Notes: generated by a model from the letters alone, not told the origin. DNA of 36,662 nucleotides from Inquilinus sp039594555 (GCF_039594555.1 NZ_JBCNNF010000013.1:1-36662); one strand, 5' to 3'; counted from the first letter of the stretch, positions 1-9,478 are shown. Numbers and translations are program-made.

Positions 1-4
1 GGGC

Positions 5-1455
<1,451 letters not shown>

Positions 1456-1459
<4 letters not shown>

Positions 1460-2598
1460 ACTTCGCTTCCGTTGTCGTCGCTGTCGCCGTTCGGCGCCGG
1501 TTCGGCGTGGATGGGCAGGGAGATCTTGAACACGGTGCGGCGCGGCTCGCTCTCGAAGCCGATCAGCCCGCCATGGTCGCCGATGATCTTCGCCACCAGC
1601 GACAGGCCGAGGCCGGAGCCTTCCGCCTTGGTGGTGACGAAGGGGTCGAACAGATGGTCCTTGAGGTCATCCGGGATGCCTGGGCCGTTGTCCTGGATCG
1701 ACACCATCAGCGGCAGGTTCAGGCGCTGGCTGGTGCCCTGCACCGCGATCGCCACGCCGCGCTGATAGGCCGTGGTCAGGATGATCTCGCCATCCTCGGC
1801 CACCGCCTCGACCGCGTTCTTGATCAGGTTCAGGAACACCTGCACCAGCTGGTCGAACTGCCCCGGCACCGGCGGCAGCGACGGGTCGTAGCGCTCGATG
1901 AAGCGGACATGGCGGCCGAAGCCGGTCTGCGCCACCTGCCGCGCCCGCTCCAGCACTTCGTGGATGTTGACCGGCTCGCGGTTCAGTGGGCTGGGGTCCG
2001 AGAAGGCGTCCATGCGGTCGACCAGCCGGACGATGCGGTCGGTCTCCTCGCAGATCAGCCGGGTCAGGGCCCGGTCATCGTCGCCCACCGTCTGCTCCAG
2101 CAGCTGGGCGGCGCCGCGGATGCCGGAGAGCGGGTTCTTGATCTCATGCGCCAGCATCGCCGCCATCGCGGTCATCGACCGGGCGGCGTGGCGGCGGTTC
2201 AGCTGGGTGTCGATCCGCCGCGCCACCGATTCCTCGAACAGGCTGACCACGGCGAGGTCGGGCGGGTCGACCAGCGGCGCCACCGTCACCGACACGGTGC
2301 GGCGGCCGATCCGCGGGCTTTCCAGCAGCATGCCGTAATCGGCGACGCTGCGGTCCTGCTGGATCGCCTGGTCGATCAGGGTGAACAGCGGGCTGTCGCC
2401 CGGCACCAGCCCCGTCAACTCCTGCCCCAGCAGGGCGGATTCGCTGGCATCCAGCAGCTGCTGCGCCGCCAGGTTGACGAAGCGGATCACCCGGTCGTGG
2501 CCAACGGCCAGCACGGCGACCGGCAGCGAGGCCAGAAGGGCGAAGGGGTCCGGTTGCGGCGCGACCGCAGCGGTGGGGATCGGTTTCAGGTTCGGCAT
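1456..2598 (-). CDS. ntrB: Nitrogen regulation sensor histidine kinase NtrB
   Basis: This 380-residue cytosolic kinase/phosphatase acts on NtrC and, in the family, is controlled by PII protein. A PAS domain spans roughly residues 20-125. The H-box is MLAHEIKNPLSGIRGAAQLL with the phosphorylated histidine at H151. A GHKL ATPase domain follows, with N-box LIKNAVEA, G1-box DNGPGIPDD and a glycine-rich G2 box (GSGLGLSLV). No transmembrane segment is visible, as expected for NtrB. It lies 4 bp overlapped ahead of ntrC. In many alphaproteobacteria dusB (nifR3) sits just upstream of ntrB; here the upstream neighbour is a divergent OmpA-family gene instead. The 2599-2846 gap is unusually AT-rich around 2641-2690 and probably carries promoters for both directions, but I could not assign a convincing sigma-70 or sigma-54 site. 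Confidence 0.96.
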
Positions 2599-2846
2599 CG
2601 GCGGCGAGCAGGATTACGATGGTCACATCAGCCCATCGCCTAAATTTTGTCCAATGAAAGTTTTGCACAACCAATGAGCAGAAATGTGGTCGCCCCCCGA
2701 TTCTTGGGGGGAAGAAGTTCCGTTCGGGCGGCGCTACATGTCACTCGGCCGGGGTCAGGGCGGTTTCCCGCCGGGCGAACGGCCGCGGTTAGAGTATTAT
2801 GATGCCGCCGGGCTTCGGCCCGCTGGCGACGATGGAGCAGAAGCTC

Positions 2847-3842
2847 ATGAAGTCGATGATCGGGACGTTCGGTCGCATCGCCGTCTTGGCATTCGCGTTG
2901 GCCGCCGCGGTGACGGCGCCGGCCGCGGCTGCCGACATCCCGGGGGCGAAGGACTATCCGGGGATCAAGCGCTACGAGGGCGCGTCGATCGTCGAATACA
3001 AGACCCAGAAATTCACCCACTACACCCTGCCGCTCGGCCCGGCCGACGAGGCCGATGCCGACAACAAGCCGGTCTTCGCTGCCTCGAAGCAGGTCAGCGG
3101 CGCGCTGACCCGCCTCAGCTACACGGTCCCGGCCGGCATCTCCTCCGCCGACGTGTTCGAGAACTACGGGAACGAGCTGGCGTCTAAGGGCTACCAGGTG
3201 CTGTTCAAGGCCGATGGCGGCGCGATCGGCAAGCGCCAGGACACCATCTTCGACGGGGTCGGGACCCAGCTGTTCAGCTACAGCCCGGACGCCGCGCATT
3301 TCCTGACCGCGGAGCTGACCAAGGACGGCGGCACCGTCAGCGTCGCCCTCTACGTCACCGAGTTCCAGGACGGCTACACCCGGGACATCGAGGTGGCGAA
3401 GGGCCAGGCCATCGTCCAGCTCGACGTCATCGAATCCGGCACGCTGCAGGATAAGATGGTGACGGTGACGGCGGCCGAGATCGAGAAGAGCCTGTCGGCG
3501 CAGGGCCACATCGCCCTCTACGGCATCTATTTCGACTTCGCCAAGGCCGACCTGAAGCCGGATTCGAAGCCGGCGCTGGACCAGATCGCGCAGTTCCTGA
3601 AGGACGAGCCGTCGCTGAAGATCCATGTCGTCGGCCACACCGACAATGTCGGCGGCATGGACACCAACATGGCGCTGTCGCGGGCCCGCGCCGGCTCCGT
3701 CGTGTCGGCGCTGGTCAAGCAGTACGGCATCTCGGCAAGCCGGCTGAACCCGGCCGGCGTCGGCCCGCTGGCGCCGGTGGCGCCGAACGACAGCGACGAG
3801 GGCCGGGCCAAGAACCGGCGGGTCGAACTGATCCCCCAGTGA
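2847..3842 (+). CDS. Secreted OmpA-domain envelope protein
   Basis: This 331-residue exported protein has a C-terminal OmpA-like peptidoglycan-binding domain. I place the start at the ATG at 2847, because GGAG lies 9 bases upstream and the product then opens with a clean signal peptide (MKSMIGTFGRIAVLAFALAA, cleavage near PAAA-AD). Upstream in-frame ATGs at 2799, 2802 and 2832 lack a ribosome site. The OmpA domain covers about the last 110 residues (YGIYFDFAKADLKPDS, HVVGHTDNVGG, SRARAGSVVSAL, NRRVELI). The region before it resembles the DUF4892-type N-terminus found fused to OmpA domains in other proteobacteria, but I hold that loosely. The protein probably sits in the periplasm or outer membrane and contacts peptidoglycan. 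A C6/G6 hairpin (2693-2711) lies in the upstream region. The gene occupies the place where dusB is often found. Confidence 0.88.
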   Translation: MKSMIGTFGRIAVLAFALAAAVTAPAAAADIPGAKDYPGIKRYEGASIVEYKTQKFTHYTLPLGPADEADADNKPVFAASKQVSGALTRLSYTVPAGISSADVFENYGNELASKGYQVLFKADGGAIGKRQDTIFDGVGTQLFSYSPDAAHFLTAELTKDGGTVSVALYVTEFQDGYTRDIEVAKGQAIVQLDVIESGTLQDKMVTVTAAEIEKSLSAQGHIALYGIYFDFAKADLKPDSKPALDQIAQFLKDEPSLKIHVVGHTDNVGGMDTNMALSRARAGSVVSALVKQYGISASRLNPAGVGPLAPVAPNDSDEGRAKNRRVELIPQ

Positions 3843-3857
3843 CCGGCCCGCTGTGAG

Positions 3858-3892
3858 GATACGGCCGGGCGGAGCCGCCGCCCGGCCGTATC
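3858..3892 (+). terminator. Stem-loop terminator after the OmpA-family gene
   Basis: A perfect 15-bp inverted repeat, GATACGGCCGGGCGG (3858-3872) and its complement (3878-3892), encloses a 5-base loop. It starts 15 bases after the stop codon. The downstream stretch is pyrimidine-rich (cttgtctctccccc) but lacks a true T-run, so it may be a Rho-assisted or stabilising hairpin. It separates the OmpA gene from ispDF. Confidence 0.65.
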
Positions 3893-3959
3893 GCTTGTCT
3901 CTCCCCCGGCGCCGCCCTATCGTGCGGCGCTTTTTCGTCGAGGGGAGCCCGAGCGGACC

Positions 3960-5108
3960 ATGCCACGCCACGCCGCCGTCATCGTCGCTGCCGGAACCGG
4001 CGAGCGCTTCGGCGGCTCCCTGCCCAAGCAATACCGCCCGCTGGCCGGCAGCACCGTGCTGCGCCGGTCGGTCGAGGCCTTCCGCGCCACCGGCCGCTTC
4101 GACGATATCATCGTGGTGATCCGCGACGAGCACCGGGCGCTGTATGACGCCGCCGCGGCGGGCCTCGGCCTGCCCGACCCCGTCATCGGCGGCGCCACCC
4201 GGCAGGACAGCGTCCGCGCGGCGCTGGAATGGCTGGAGGCGCGCGCGCCGGACCGGGTGCTGGTGCATGACGCGGCGCGGCCGCTGGTCGACCGGGCGAC
4301 GATCGACCGGGTGCTGGACGCCCTGGACGAGGCCGAGGCGGCCATTGCCGCGGTGCCCGTGGTCGACACGATCAAACGCGCCGAAGCCGGCATCGCCGCC
4401 GGCACGGTCGACCGCAGCGGGCTGTGGCAGGCGCAGACGCCGCAGGGCTTCCGCTTCCCGGCCCTGCTGGCCGCCCATCGCGCCGTGGCCGGCGAGGCGC
4501 TGACCGACGACGCCGCGGTGGCGGAGCGGCAGGGCATCGCCGTGCGCCTGGTCGAAGGCCATGTCGACAACTTCAAGATCACCACGGAGGCGGACCTGAC
4601 CCGCGCGGAACGACTGCTCGGCGGCGCTGCCGACATCCGGACCGGCACCGGCTTCGACGTGCATCGCCTGATCCCGGGCGACGCCGTCATCCTGTGCGGC
4701 ATCCGCATTCCCCACGGCTTCAAGCTGGAGGGGCATTCCGACGCCGATGTCGGGCTGCACGCCCTGACCGACGCGCTGCTGGGCGCGATCGGCGCCGGCG
4801 ATATCGGCCAGCATTTCCCGCCGTCGGACGAACGCTGGCGCGGTGCCGATTCCGCCGCCTTCCTGGCCCATGCCGGCGAGCTGGTGCGGGCCCGCGGCAC
4901 CATCCTCAATGTCGACGTCACCCTGCTGTGCGAGCGGCCGAAGGTCGGCCCCCACCGCGCCGCCATGGTCGCCCGGATCGCCGAGATCCTGGGGCTCGAT
5001 GCGGAGCGGGTCAGCGTCAAGGCCACCACGACCGAGCGGCTGGGCTTCACCGGCCGCGAGGAGGGCATCGCCGCGCAGGCGTCCGCGAACGTCCGGATCG
5101 AGCGCTGA
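3960..5108 (+). CDS. ispDF: Bifunctional IspD/IspF enzyme of the MEP isoprenoid pathway
   Basis: This 382-residue fusion carries two steps of the non-mevalonate pathway: cytidylyltransfer to methylerythritol 4-phosphate (IspD) and cyclisation to 2-C-methyl-D-erythritol 2,4-cyclodiphosphate (IspF). IspD spans about 1-222, with the CTP-binding loop AAGTGERFGGSLPKQY near 10-25 and HDAARPL at 103-109. IspF begins near residue 227, with metal ligands D233 and H235 (TGFDVHRL) and the HSDADVGLHALTDALLG motif from H259. This fusion is typical of alphaproteobacteria and some epsilonproteobacteria. A GAGGGGAG stretch precedes the ATG. The TGA overlaps the pgpA start (TGATG), so the two are coupled. Confidence 0.97.
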   Translation: MPRHAAVIVAAGTGERFGGSLPKQYRPLAGSTVLRRSVEAFRATGRFDDIIVVIRDEHRALYDAAAAGLGLPDPVIGGATRQDSVRAALEWLEARAPDRVLVHDAARPLVDRATIDRVLDALDEAEAAIAAVPVVDTIKRAEAGIAAGTVDRSGLWQAQTPQGFRFPALLAAHRAVAGEALTDDAAVAERQGIAVRLVEGHVDNFKITTEADLTRAERLLGGAADIRTGTGFDVHRLIPGDAVILCGIRIPHGFKLEGHSDADVGLHALTDALLGAIGAGDIGQHFPPSDERWRGADSAAFLAHAGELVRARGTILNVDVTLLCERPKVGPHRAAMVARIAEILGLDAERVSVKATTTERLGFTGREEGIAAQASANVRIER

Positions 5109-5596
5109 TGCCGTTCCGCCCGCTCCCGCCGGGCTGCACCTTCTGGCAACCGACGACGCTGCTGGCGACGGTGGGCGGGATCGGGCTGATCCGGGTGGCG
5201 TCGGGCACCTGGGGGTCGCTGGCCGCCCTGCCCCTCGCCTGGGTGCTGTGGTGGCTGGGCGGCCCGCTGGCCGTGGCGGTCGCCGGCGTGGCCATCGGCC
5301 TGATCGGGGTCTGGGCTTCGGGCGCCGTCTGCCGCGGCGGCGAGGCGGATTCGAGCGCGATCGTGATCGACGAGGTGGCCGGCCAGCTGCTGGCCCTGGT
5401 GCCGGTCGCCGGCATGCTGTGGCTTTACCCCTTCACCTTCGCCCTGTTCCGGCTGCTCGACATCGCCAAGCCCTGGCCGATCTCCTGGCTGGACCGGGAG
5501 CTGGGCGGCGGCTGGGGCGTGATGATGGACGACATCGCCGCCGGCGTGGCGGTTGCCGCGATTGGCGCGGCGATCCTGGCAGGAGGGCTGGCATGA
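5108..5596 (+). CDS. pgpA: Phosphatidylglycerophosphatase A
   Basis: This 162-residue membrane phosphatase of the PgpA family dephosphorylates phosphatidylglycerophosphate to phosphatidylglycerol. Diagnostic segments are SGTWGSLAALPLAWVLWWL near the N-terminus, IVIDEVAGQLLALVPVA in the middle, and FRLLDIAKPWPISWLD followed by GGGWGVMMDDIAAG near the C-terminus, which carry the conserved acidic metal-binding residues. Three to four hydrophobic helices are apparent. The start ATG overlaps the ispDF stop by one base (TGATG) and the stop overlaps the cinA start (ATGA). The three genes are therefore a tightly coupled operon. Length matches the family. Confidence 0.94.
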   Translation: MPFRPLPPGCTFWQPTTLLATVGGIGLIRVASGTWGSLAALPLAWVLWWLGGPLAVAVAGVAIGLIGVWASGAVCRGGEADSSAIVIDEVAGQLLALVPVAGMLWLYPFTFALFRLLDIAKPWPISWLDRELGGGWGVMMDDIAAGVAVAAIGAAILAGGLA

Positions 5597-6111
5597 TCGA
5601 GGATGCGGACCTTGCACTGGCCACGCAGGTGCTGGATGCCTGCCGCGCCGCGGGGCTGATGCTGGCGACGGCGGAAAGCTGCACCGGCGGGCTGGTGGCG
5701 GCGGCGCTGACCGCCATCGCCGGCTCCTCCGACGTGGTGGAGCGTGGCTTCGTCACCTATTCCAATGCAGCGAAGTCCGAGCTGCTGGGCGTGCCGGCGC
5801 CATTGATCGCCGACAAGGGCGCCGTCAGCGCCGAGGTGGCGGCGGCGATGGCCGAGGGCGCCGTGGCCCGCGCCCGGGTCGGCCTGGCGGTCTCGATCAC
5901 CGGCATCGCCGGGCCGGGCGGCGCCACGCCGGGCAAGCCGGTCGGGCTGGTGCATTTCGGCTTGGCCCGGCCGGGCACCGCGACCCGGACGGAGCAGCGC
6001 GTCTTCGCCGGCGACCGGGCCGCGGTCCGGGCCCAGGCGCTGCATCTGGCGCTGGAATTGCTGCTGGCCGGCGCGCAAGCCGCGAAAACCGCATCCCCCC
6101 ACGCCGGCTGA
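5593..6111 (+). CDS. CinA C-terminal domain protein, nicotinamide-nucleotide amidase (PncC type)
   Basis: This 172-residue stand-alone CinA C-terminal domain corresponds to the PncC-type amidase that deamidates NMN to nicotinic acid mononucleotide in the pyridine nucleotide cycle. The conserved motifs are ATAESCTGGLVAAALT, which carries the active-site serine, FVTYSNAAKSELLGV and SITGIAGPGGATPGKPVG. The N-terminal MoCF-like domain of full-length CinA is absent, as usual for the short form. The ATG overlaps the pgpA stop as ATGA. The gene order ispDF-pgpA-cinA recurs in alphaproteobacteria. A 68-bp gap follows before the next gene on the same strand. Function is by family; the enzymatic activity of this copy is inferred. 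Confidence 0.93.
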   Translation: MIEDADLALATQVLDACRAAGLMLATAESCTGGLVAAALTAIAGSSDVVERGFVTYSNAAKSELLGVPAPLIADKGAVSAEVAAAMAEGAVARARVGLAVSITGIAGPGGATPGKPVGLVHFGLARPGTATRTEQRVFAGDRAAVRAQALHLALELLLAGAQAAKTASPHAG

Positions 6112-6179
6112 CGCGGGTTGCCCGGCGGCGGGGCGCACCGCATCATGGCCGCCAGGACTCACACGAAAGCACCGCGACA

Positions 6180-7712
6180 GTGCGCCTGAATTCGGCCTCG
6201 ACTCTATGGCCCCTGCTCGCCTTCGGCGCCCTGCTCCTGTTCGCCTTCCCGGCTTCGGCGGCCCCCGGCTTCGAGAGCGCGCGCTGCGTCTTCGCCGTGC
6301 CACGCGGCGAGCGGGCGACCTGCGGCTTCGTCGCCGTGCCGGCGCATCGCGAGGGCGCGCACGGCCGTAACCTCCGCCTCTATGTCGCGGTGCTGCACAG
6401 CCAGGCCCCGTCGCCGCTGCCCGACCCGGTGATCTTTCTCAATGGCGGCCCGGGCGACACCGCCTTCGGCGACGATTCCGACAGCTGGTGGCAGATCAGC
6501 CGTCCGATCCGCCAGGCGCGGGATTTCATCGTCTTCGACCAGCGCGGCGTCGGCCAGTCCCGGCCCAATCTGGACTGCCCGGAGTTGGACCGCATTTCCG
6601 AGCGGAACTGGAAGCCGGGGCTGAGCCGGGCCGAGGTGCTGGCGCTGGAGCGGCCGGCGGCGCTGGCCTGCCACGACCGCCTGACCCGCGCCGGCAACGA
6701 CCTGTCCGCCTTCACCACGGCCGAGGCGGCGGCCGATGTCGACGACATCGCCGCAGCACTGAACTACGAGAGCTACAACCTTGTCGGCGTGTCCTACGGC
6801 ACCCGGGTGGCGCTGGCAGTGATGCGCGACTTCCCCGACCGGGTGCGCAGCGCCGTGCTGGACAGCGTCTATCCGCCGGGGATCTTCGACCTGGACACCC
6901 AGCCGGCGCTGATCGCGCGCGTGTTCCGCCGGCTGTTCAGCGAATGCCAGTCCACCCCCGACTGCGACAGCGCGTATCCGCTGCTGGAGGCCCGCTTCGA
7001 CGGCATGCTGGCGCAGCTGCGCGCCAAGCCGGAGACGGTGCGCCAGAGCCGGCGCACCATCCGGGTCGATGACGGCATCGTGCTCGACGCGCTCTACGCC
7101 ACCTTCTACGACCACATGACCCTGGCGGACCTGCCGGAGCTGATCGACAAGGTGGCCCGCGGCGACCTGACCGCCCTCGCCCCCTGGATCGGGCCGGTGT
7201 TCAGCGGCGGGCCGAACCGGTCCGACGGGCTGGCGTTGAGCGTCGCCTGCAGCGAGAGCTGGCCGTTCGCCACCCGCGACGCGCTGGCGGCCTCCGTTGC
7301 GGCGTCGGAGCCCTATGGCGGCGATGCCGCCTATGCGCTGGAGTGGCAGGTCTGCGATTCCTGGCATGTGCCGCCGATCTCGGCGGTCGACGCCGTGGCG
7401 GTGTCCAGCGCCACCCCGACCCTGCTGCTGACCGGTAGCTTCGACCCGATCACACCGCCGGAATACGCCTATATCGCGGCGCGAACGCTGACCAATGGCC
7501 GGGTGATCGAGTTCCGGTCCGGCAGCCATTCGATCCTGACCACGGAGAGCTGCGCGCCCGAGCTGGTGGCCCGCTTCATCGACATGCCGGCCAGCCCGCT
7601 CGACACGCTCTGCACCGACCGCACCCTGGCGCCGCGCTTCACCGTGGCGGCCGGCGGCGTGTCGGATCAGCCTTCGGCGGTCGCCGCGGGTGCCGAGGCG
7701 CGGTCGCCGTAA
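6180..7712 (+). CDS. Exported alpha/beta hydrolase with TAP-like C-terminal domain
   Basis: This is a 510-residue secreted hydrolase related to tripeptidyl/proline aminopeptidases. The catalytic triad is visible: nucleophile S205 in GVSYG, D422 in GSFDPITPP and H450 in SGSHSIL. The oxyanion segment is FLNGGPGD and the conserved FDQRGVGQS follows. The TAP-like C-terminal domain lies roughly at 380-480. I choose the GTG at 6180 because it yields a signal peptide (VRLNSASTLWPLLAFGALLL, cleavage near ASA-AP); no ATG fits and the ribosome site is weak. A longer open frame extends back to 5553 but lies over pgpA and cinA in another frame. The last 46 bp (7667-7712) overlap the 3' end of coq10 on the opposite strand. 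Substrate is unknown. Confidence 0.87.
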   Translation: MRLNSASTLWPLLAFGALLLFAFPASAAPGFESARCVFAVPRGERATCGFVAVPAHREGAHGRNLRLYVAVLHSQAPSPLPDPVIFLNGGPGDTAFGDDSDSWWQISRPIRQARDFIVFDQRGVGQSRPNLDCPELDRISERNWKPGLSRAEVLALERPAALACHDRLTRAGNDLSAFTTAEAAADVDDIAAALNYESYNLVGVSYGTRVALAVMRDFPDRVRSAVLDSVYPPGIFDLDTQPALIARVFRRLFSECQSTPDCDSAYPLLEARFDGMLAQLRAKPETVRQSRRTIRVDDGIVLDALYATFYDHMTLADLPELIDKVARGDLTALAPWIGPVFSGGPNRSDGLALSVACSESWPFATRDALAASVAASEPYGGDAAYALEWQVCDSWHVPPISAVDAVAVSSATPTLLLTGSFDPITPPEYAYIAARTLTNGRVIEFRSGSHSILTTESCAPELVARFIDMPASPLDTLCTDRTLAPRFTVAAGGVSDQPSAVAAGAEARSP

Positions 7713-8131
7713 AGCGCCCGAGCCCGGGTCTCGAAGGCGCCGACCATGCGGCGGAAGGCCTCGTGGAACACCGCGCCGATCACTGTCTGCAGCACCCGCG
7801 ACCGGAACTCGAAATCGACATGGAAGTCGATCTCGCAGCCGGCCGGGTGCGGCAGGAAACGCCAGCAATTGGTCAGCCGCTTCATCGGCCCGTCGACATA
7901 GGCGACGTCGATCTGCTGGCCCGGCGTCAGGGTCACACGGCTGGTATAGCGCTCACGGATCATTTTGAAGCCGATCACCAGATCGGCCGTCAGCACATTG
8001 CCCTCGCGCTTGCGGATGCGCGCGGCGAGGCACCAGGGCAGGAAGCTCGGGTAGCTCTCAATATCCGCCACCAGCTCATAAAGCTGCTGCGGGGTGTAGG
8101 GCAGGACGCGGCGCTCGGTGTGTGAGGGCAT
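7667..8131 (-). CDS. Coq10/RatA-type START-domain ubiquinone-binding protein
   Basis: This 154-residue protein of the COQ10/SRPBCC fold is thought to bind ubiquinone and help its delivery in the respiratory chain; enterobacterial homologues are named RatA. Typical features are the opening RRVLPYTPQQLYELVADIES, the SFLPWCLAARI segment, FKMIRERYTSRVTL, and the C-terminal helix VFHEAFRRMVGAFETRA. It is the last gene of the pdh-lpdA-lipA run, and lipA-coq10 adjacency is common in alphaproteobacteria. The branched palindrome at 8213-8481 separates it from lipA, so its expression by read-through would require passing that structure. Its 3' end overlaps the convergent hydrolase by 46 bp. Confidence 0.93.
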   Translation of the reverse strand: MPSHTERRVLPYTPQQLYELVADIESYPSFLPWCLAARIRKREGNVLTADLVIGFKMIRERYTSRVTLTPGQQIDVAYVDGPMKRLTNCWRFLPHPAGCEIDFHVDFEFRSRVLQTVIGAVFHEAFRRMVGAFETRARALYGDRASAPAATAEG

Positions 8132-8212
8132 GATGGATCCGCGGGACGCTTAGAGGTCTAGATTAGACCCTCAAGAGCGTCCCGCCAGTGCGACGTTCAG
8201 GCGCCCTGCGTC

Positions 8213-8481
8213 AGCCCGGGGGACTCACACCCCTTGGGCCCTGCGTCGCCTTGCGGAGAGTCGAATGTGGGCGCGGGCCGCGAAGGGCGTATCAGGCCAT
8301 ACGGCCGAGCGGCCCGCGCCCGCAGGCGGCCGCCGCAAGGCGACCCTTCGGGCCATCGCCACAGGCCGGCAGGGTGCGTCGAACGGCTTGCCCGATGTCG
8401 CCGCATCGCGCCGCGCCGCTCTCCTGCCCTGCCGGCCTGTGGCGATGGCGCAGGGCTCAAGGGGTGTGAGTCCCCCGGGCT
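8213..8481. repeat. 269-bp branched palindromic element with 33-bp terminal inverted repeats, overlapping the lipA stop
   Basis: This element fills most of the 325-bp lipA-coq10 gap (8132-8456) and enters lipA. The ends (8213-8245 and 8449-8481) are inverted repeats matching at 32 of 33 bases. Inside are two perfect arms. Arm 1 pairs 8245-8256 with 8333-8344 (GTCGCCTTGCGG) and, nested, 8269-8281 with 8309-8321 (GGGCGCGGGCCGC) and a small CGTAT/ATACG hairpin at 8288-8303. Arm 2 pairs 8352-8374 with 8427-8449 (23 bp, perfect). The arms abut the closing stem, so the whole can fold as a three-way junction in RNA of either strand or in single-stranded DNA. It has no coding capacity that I credit. 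It looks like a non-autonomous palindromic element or a structured RNA; which one is unresolved. No target-site duplication is evident. Confidence 0.85.
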
Positions 8482-9449
8482 ATGGCGACCAGATCGATGG
8501 ATCCGGAAGCGGCGGCCAGCTTGGCCAGCCGGTTGGCCTTCAGCTTCTCGAAATCGGCGCCGGCATGGTACGAGGACCGGGTCAGCGGCGAGGCCGAGAT
8601 CATCAGGAAGCCCTTGCCGCGGCCGATCCGCTCGTAGCTCTGGAACTCCTCCGGCGTCACGAACCGGTCGAGCTTGGCATGCTTCGGTGTCGGCTGCAGG
8701 TACTGGCCGATGGTCATGAAGTCGACATCGGCGGCACGCAGGTCGTCCATCACCTGCCCGACCTCCTCGGCCGTCTCGCCCAGCCCCACCATGATGCCGG
8801 ATTTGGTGAAGATGGTCGGGTCCAGCTCCTTCACCCGCGACAGCAGCTGCAGCGAGGTGAAATAGCGTGCGCCGGGACGGATCGACGGGTACAGCCGAGG
8901 CGCGGTCTCGAGATTGTGGTTGAAGACATCCGGACGCGCTTCGACAACGATTTCAACAGCTCCCGGCTTGTTCTTGAAGTCGGGAGTGAGGATTTCGATG
9001 GTCGTGTCCGGCGACGCGGCGCGGACCGCGCGGATGGTCTCGGCGAAATGCCGGGCGCCGCCATCGTCCAGGTCGTCGCGGTCGACCGAGGTGATGACGA
9101 TATGGCTCAGCCCCAGCCTTCCGGCGGCTTCGGCGACGTGCTGCGGCTCGTGCGGGTCCAGCTGGTCCGGGCGGCCGGTGGCGATGTTGCAGAAGGCGCA
9201 AGCTCGGGTGCAGACCGAACCCAGGATCATCACCGTGGCGTGGCCTTTGGCCCAGCACTCCCCGATATTCGGGCAGGCCGCCTCCTCGCACACCGTGTTC
9301 AGCTTGAGGTCCCGCATCAGCCGGCGGGTCTGGTTGTACTCGGCCGAGACCGGCGCCTTGACCCGGATCCAGGCCGGCTTGCGCGGCACCGGGTTGTCCG
9401 GGCGATGCGCCTTCTCGGGGTGGCGGAGATGGGGCTCTACAGCGGACAT
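8457..9449 (-). CDS. lipA: Lipoyl synthase
   Basis: This 330-residue radical SAM enzyme inserts two sulfurs into octanoyl groups on lipoyl domains, and so matures the neighbouring pyruvate dehydrogenase E2 and E1 beta. The auxiliary cluster cysteines are C54, C59 and C65 (CEEAACPNIGEC). The radical SAM triad is C80, C84 and C87 (CTRACAFC). The C-terminal LTRSSYHA carries the conserved serine ligand. I start at the ATG ending at 9449, which has AAGGA 5 bases upstream; the frame is open to 9578 but without family homology. The final residues, ARGTHTP plus the TGA, are encoded by the right end of the palindrome at 8213-8481, so the C-terminus appears to have been rewritten by that element. Confidence 0.96.
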   Translation of the reverse strand: MSAVEPHLRHPEKAHRPDNPVPRKPAWIRVKAPVSAEYNQTRRLMRDLKLNTVCEEAACPNIGECWAKGHATVMILGSVCTRACAFCNIATGRPDQLDPHEPQHVAEAAGRLGLSHIVITSVDRDDLDDGGARHFAETIRAVRAASPDTTIEILTPDFKNKPGAVEIVVEARPDVFNHNLETAPRLYPSIRPGARYFTSLQLLSRVKELDPTIFTKSGIMVGLGETAEEVGQVMDDLRAADVDFMTIGQYLQPTPKHAKLDRFVTPEEFQSYERIGRGKGFLMISASPLTRSSYHAGADFEKLKANRLAKLAAASGSIDLVAIARGTHTP

Positions 9450-9478
9450 GGTCGTCCTTGCGGGTTGCGGCCGGGCTG

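Noticed and set aside
2641..2690. A sigma-54 promoter or NtrC site ahead of ntrB (TTGCACAACCAATGAGCA)
   Set aside because: The sequence lacks the GG-N10-GC pair at -24/-12 and a proper TGCAC-N5-GTGCA palindrome. The AT-rich patch remains unexplained.
2640..4955. A 771-residue open frame on the minus strand
   Set aside because: It runs antisense through the OmpA gene and ispDF, has low-complexity Arg/Gly/Ala composition and no recognisable domain. It is a GC-rich shadow.
8197..8460. An 87-residue minus-strand open frame (and plus-strand frames) inside the branched palindrome
   Set aside because: Both strands are open because of GC content and self-complementarity. There is no ribosome site or domain, and the structure explains the sequence better.
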